A stretch of DNA of 64,000 bases from NCBI GenBank assembly GCA_963753195.1, contig CAVWBH010000009.1:868001-932000 (forward strand), in the 5' to 3' direction. The stretch comes from Palsa-504 sp963753195. Its GTDB lineage: Bacteria > Actinomycetota > Actinomycetes > Streptosporangiales > Streptosporangiaceae. The notes beneath the pieces are model-generated. The model did not search any database and had not been told where the DNA came from. It was given only the letters and a program-made list of their open reading frames with translations. This document shows positions 61,269 through 64,000 of this stretch, one piece after another (within the stretch, counting starts at the first letter, position 1; each line of letters begins with the position of its first letter). Both the position numbers and the translations under genes were made by a program.

Positions 61269-62807
61269 ATGTCTTTGATACCGAAGACGGCTGAGGTGAC
61301 CGGCCCGCCGGATGCCGGACCATCCGGCACCGGGCGCCATCGTTTCGTCGTGGTGGCCAGCCGGCTGCCGGTGGACCGGACCGAGGGCGCGGACGGCGAG
61401 GCGGAGTGGCGGCCCAGCCCGGGCGGGCTGGTCAGCGCGCTGGAGCCGGTCATGCGCAAGGCCAGGGGCGTGTGGATCGGCTGGTCGGGTGACGCCGGGC
61501 CGGCGCCCGGGCCCTTCGAGGTGAACGGCTTGTCCCTGGTGGGCATGGGCTTGTCCGCGGAGCAGGTGCGGGATTACTACGAGGGGTTCTGCAACGCGAC
61601 GCTGTGGCCGCTGTATCACGACGTCATCGCCCAGCCCGAGTTCCATCGCCGGTGGTGGGACGCCTACGTGACCGTCAACCGGTCCTTCGCGCAGGCCGCG
61701 GTGGAGCAGGCCGCCCCCGGCGCGACGATCTGGGTGCACGACTACCAGCTCCAGCTGGTCCCGCAGCTGGTCCGCGAGCAGCGCAGCGACGTCCGGATCG
61801 GCTTCTTCAACCACATCCCGTTCCCCGGCTACGAGATCTTCGCCCAGCTCCCCTGGCGCCGCCAGGTGATCAACGGCCTGATGGGCGCGGATCTGCTGGG
61901 CTTCCAGCGCCGGGGCGACGCCACCAACTTCCTGCGGGCCTGCCGCCGCGCGGCCGGCCTGGCGACCAGGGGATCCACCGTCAGGGCCGACGACGCACGT
62001 GAGGTGCGGGCGGCGGCCTTCCCGATCTCGATCGATTCGGCGGGCCTGGAGGAGATCGCCCGGCAGGAGGGCGTCCGGAAACGAGCGGACGAGATCAGGC
62101 AGGCCCTGGGCGATCCGGACACGGTCCTGCTGGGCATCGACCGGCTCGACTACACCAAGGGCATACTGCATCGCCTCCGCGCCTACGGTGAGCTGCTCCG
62201 CGAGGGGCGGCTCGGGCCGAGCACGGTGCTCGTCCAGGTGGCCAGCCCGAGCCGGGAACGGGTCGGGGCCTACCGGGCCCTGCGGGACGACGCCGAGCTG
62301 GCCGTGAGCCGGATCAACGGGGAGCACGCGGAAGTAGGCAGCCCTCCCGTGCACTACCTGCACCAGTCCTATCCGCGGGAGGAAATGGCGGCCTTGTACC
62401 TGGCCGCCGACGTCATGCTGGTGACGTCGCTGCGGGACGGGATGAACCTGGTGGCCAAGGAGTACGTCGCCTGCCGCTACGACGAGAGCGGCGCGCTGGT
62501 GCTGAGCGAGTTCACCGGCGCGGCCGACGAGCTCAACGGCGCGTTCCTGGTCAACCCGCACGACATCGACGGCTTGAAGGACGCCATCGTGCGGGCGGCG
62601 ACGATCCGGCCCGCCGAAGCCAGGCGCCGGATGCGGATGATGCGCAGGCCGGTGCGCGAGCACGACGTGGCTTACTGGGCCGAGAGCTTCCTCGGGATGC
62701 TGGGCGGGATGCCGGGAAACGGGGCGTTAACCTTCGGGGCGCCGGTGCGGCCGGTGCCGGTGCGGCCGGTACTCGGCAGTCAGGGCAGGCGCTCCGCGTA
62801 CAGCTGA
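61269..62807 (+). CDS. otsA: Trehalose-6-phosphate synthase
   Basis: 512-residue GT20 glycosyltransferase making trehalose-6-phosphate from UDP(ADP/GDP)-glucose and glucose-6-phosphate. Motifs: FVVVASRLPVDR (about 27-38), the acceptor/donor contact PSPGGLVSAL, WVHDYQLQLVPQLVR, GFFNHIPFPGYEIFAQLPWR, LGIDRLDYTKGILHRL and LRDGMNLVAKEYVA. ATG 61269 chosen (TAAGG 8 bases upstream); GTG 61260 is possible. No otsB is adjacent. The gene converges on the dienelactone hydrolase with a 28-base overlap of their ends. Confidence 0.94.
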   Translation: MSLIPKTAEVTGPPDAGPSGTGRHRFVVVASRLPVDRTEGADGEAEWRPSPGGLVSALEPVMRKARGVWIGWSGDAGPAPGPFEVNGLSLVGMGLSAEQVRDYYEGFCNATLWPLYHDVIAQPEFHRRWWDAYVTVNRSFAQAAVEQAAPGATIWVHDYQLQLVPQLVREQRSDVRIGFFNHIPFPGYEIFAQLPWRRQVINGLMGADLLGFQRRGDATNFLRACRRAAGLATRGSTVRADDAREVRAAAFPISIDSAGLEEIARQEGVRKRADEIRQALGDPDTVLLGIDRLDYTKGILHRLRAYGELLREGRLGPSTVLVQVASPSRERVGAYRALRDDAELAVSRINGEHAEVGSPPVHYLHQSYPREEMAALYLAADVMLVTSLRDGMNLVAKEYVACRYDESGALVLSEFTGAADELNGAFLVNPHDIDGLKDAIVRAATIRPAEARRRMRMMRRPVREHDVAYWAESFLGMLGGMPGNGALTFGAPVRPVPVRPVLGSQGRRSAYS

Positions 62808-63520
62808 CGCAGCGCCTCCCAGTGCCGCTCGGCCAGCGCCTGATCGTAGGGGGCGTTGTCCGGCACGGCGAAGCCGTGGTGCCCGGGATAGAACTCCACG
62901 GTGTGCTCGACTCCGGCTGAGGTCAGCGCCGCCTCGAGCAGCTGGGCGTGCTCAGCGGTGAACCCGGCGTCCTCGATCGAGCCGCCCACGTAGACCGCGG
63001 CGCGGATCTGGTCCGCGGCCAGGTGCGGGCTGTTCGGGTCGTCGGGGATGGCGATCCCCGCCGCGTGGAACGCGGCGGCCGCGGCGATCTTGTCTCCGAT
63101 GCCGCCGGCCGCCACCATCGACATCCGCCCGCCCATGCAGTACCCGGTGGTGCCGATCGCCTTGCTGCTCACCTCGGGCCGCGCCAGCAGGAAATCCGCG
63201 TAGGCGTCGGAGTCGGAGATGATCCGGTCGTTGCTGAGGCTGCCGACCAGGCCGAACAGCCGGGTGCGTTCGGCATCGTCGGTGAACACGGTGGCCGGGT
63301 CGAACGGCGCCCAGGCGCCCTCCCGGTAGAAGACGTCCGGGACGAGGACGACGTACCCGAAGCCGGCCAGATGGTCGCCCATCTCGCGCATGACCTCCCG
63401 CAGCCCGAACGCGTCCGGGAACAGAACCACGCCCGGCCACGGCCCCTCCCCCTCGGGCACGTGCAGCGATCCGTTACTCACGCCGTCACTGGTCGGGATC
63501 TGGACATCGATGCGCGGCAT
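62780..63520 (-). CDS. Dienelactone hydrolase family protein
   Basis: 246 residues, alpha/beta hydrolase. The nucleophile is Cys in GTTGYCMGGRMSM (about 125-137), as in dienelactone hydrolases; Asp and His follow (GGSIEDAGF; YPGHHGFAVPD). The GEGPWPGVVLFPDAFGLREVMREMGDHLAGFGYVVLVPD region is typical. ATG 63520 (MPRIDVQIPTSDGV) has GGAGGAAA upstream; a Met five codons earlier is possible. May act on lactones from aromatic ring cleavage, but no ring-cleavage genes are adjacent. Confidence 0.9.
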   Translation of the reverse strand: MPRIDVQIPTSDGVSNGSLHVPEGEGPWPGVVLFPDAFGLREVMREMGDHLAGFGYVVLVPDVFYREGAWAPFDPATVFTDDAERTRLFGLVGSLSNDRIISDSDAYADFLLARPEVSSKAIGTTGYCMGGRMSMVAAGGIGDKIAAAAAFHAAGIAIPDDPNSPHLAADQIRAAVYVGGSIEDAGFTAEHAQLLEAALTSAGVEHTVEFYPGHHGFAVPDNAPYDQALAERHWEALRQLYAERLP

Positions 63521-63607
63521 CTCGGTTTCCTCCATTGGGCAGTCGGACCCGGCGCCACGATCGTAATGAAAACGCGGCCCTCCTGGGAAGGTGCCAGCCG
63601 GCCTGGC

Positions 63608-64000
63608 TCAGGCCAGCCGGGTCACTTCGACGGTCACCTTCAGGGCGCCGCCGGGGGCGCCGTGGTAGATGCCCTTCAGCGGCGGGATGTCGGCGTAGTC
63701 GCGGCCGCGGGCGACCACCACGTGCCGCTCCTCGACGGCTGCGTTGGTGGTCGGATCGACGGCGTGCCAGGAGCCGGTCCAGTACTCCACCCAGGCGTGG
63801 CTCTCGCCGACCGCGCTGACCCCCGGCTCGGCCGACGGATCGGCGTGCAGGTAACCCGACACATACCGGGCGGGCAGCCCGGCCGCGCGCAGCAGCGCCA
63901 CGGTGACATGCGCCAGGTCCTGGCAGACGCCCTGGCCCTGGTCCCAGGCTTCCTGGGCGTTGGTGCGCACTCCGGTGGCCCCGGCCACGTAGCTGACCTG
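63608..64000 (-). CDS. Transglutaminase-like protein, 5' part outside the window
   Basis: C-terminal part of a transglutaminase-like cysteine protease family protein. The catalytic triad is visible: Cys in GQGVCQDLAHV, His in GESHAWVEYW and Asp in VDPTTN. The end PPLKGIYHGAPGGALKVTVEVTRLA is typical of the actinobacterial proteins found with alpha-E/circularly permuted ATP-grasp genes. The frame continues past the end of the window, so the N-terminus is missing. Confidence 0.88.
   Translation of the reverse strand, partial: QVSYVAGATGVRTNAQEAWDQGQGVCQDLAHVTVALLRAAGLPARYVSGYLHADPSAEPGVSAVGESHAWVEYWTGSWHAVDPTTNAAVEERHVVVARGRDYADIPPLKGIYHGAPGGALKVTVEVTRLA

Overview
The window is about 70% G+C with GTG/TTG starts and long antisense open frames. 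Its backbone has the order known from filamentous actinomycetes: nucS, PduO-type adenosyltransferase, DUF2550, atp operon, wecA, tsaC, prmC, prfA, rpmE, rho, thrB, thrC, hom, lysA and the ArgS-like nrtL. I read it as chromosome of a high-GC actinomycete (Streptomyces/Streptosporangiales-like); the species cannot be told from sequence alone.

Layout. 1-11.6 kb: nucS, a MarR-controlled SDR/VOC pair with a compact divergent promoter, a 13E12-type DUF222/HNH gene containing a repeated palindrome, a RibD-like reductase-deaminase in reversed domain order, an aldehyde dehydrogenase, two STAS signalling proteins, a GMC oxidoreductase and a cobalamin adenosyltransferase. 11.6-19.8 kb: the F-type ATP synthase operon on the minus strand with two small AtpI/AtpZ-like membrane proteins and a Crp/GlxR-like site upstream. 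20-34.1 kb: wall-lipid initiation (wecA), t6A synthesis (tsaC), translation termination (prmC, prfA), L31, Rho with a repeat-rich arm, the aspartate-family amino acid genes, nrtL and a response regulator. 34.2 kb: tRNA-Arg(CCG).

34.3-64 kb is accessory: a TetR/DoxX/methyltransferase/CMD block, a stand-alone Clp_N protein, two double-domain CaiB/BaiF CoA-transferases (one frameshifted), an MFS remnant, a molybdate regulator plus modABC (modA frameshifted), a TMEM175-like channel, a frameshifted desaturase, a GntR-controlled DapA-like/SnoaL block, trmO, an orphan molybdenum hydroxylase large subunit, an M20 peptidase, a coiled-coil/WD40 membrane pair, an esterase, OtsA, a dienelactone hydrolase and the end of a transglutaminase-like gene.

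Three themes stand out. First, two dispersed palindrome families: one of about 50 bp at 800 and 55879 with compensating base changes in both arms, and a 16-bp core present three times in and just before the HNH gene, twice in frame inside it. Second, at least six genes are broken by single-base indels, five of the seven events being +1, which points to residual sequencing error as much as to decay; conserved frames resume immediately after each break. Third, several regulatory regions are readable: a shared divergent -35 flanked by twin MarR sites, a palindrome carrying TATAAT on both strands before GntR genes, a probable leaderless mod promoter and a Crp-like site before atp.
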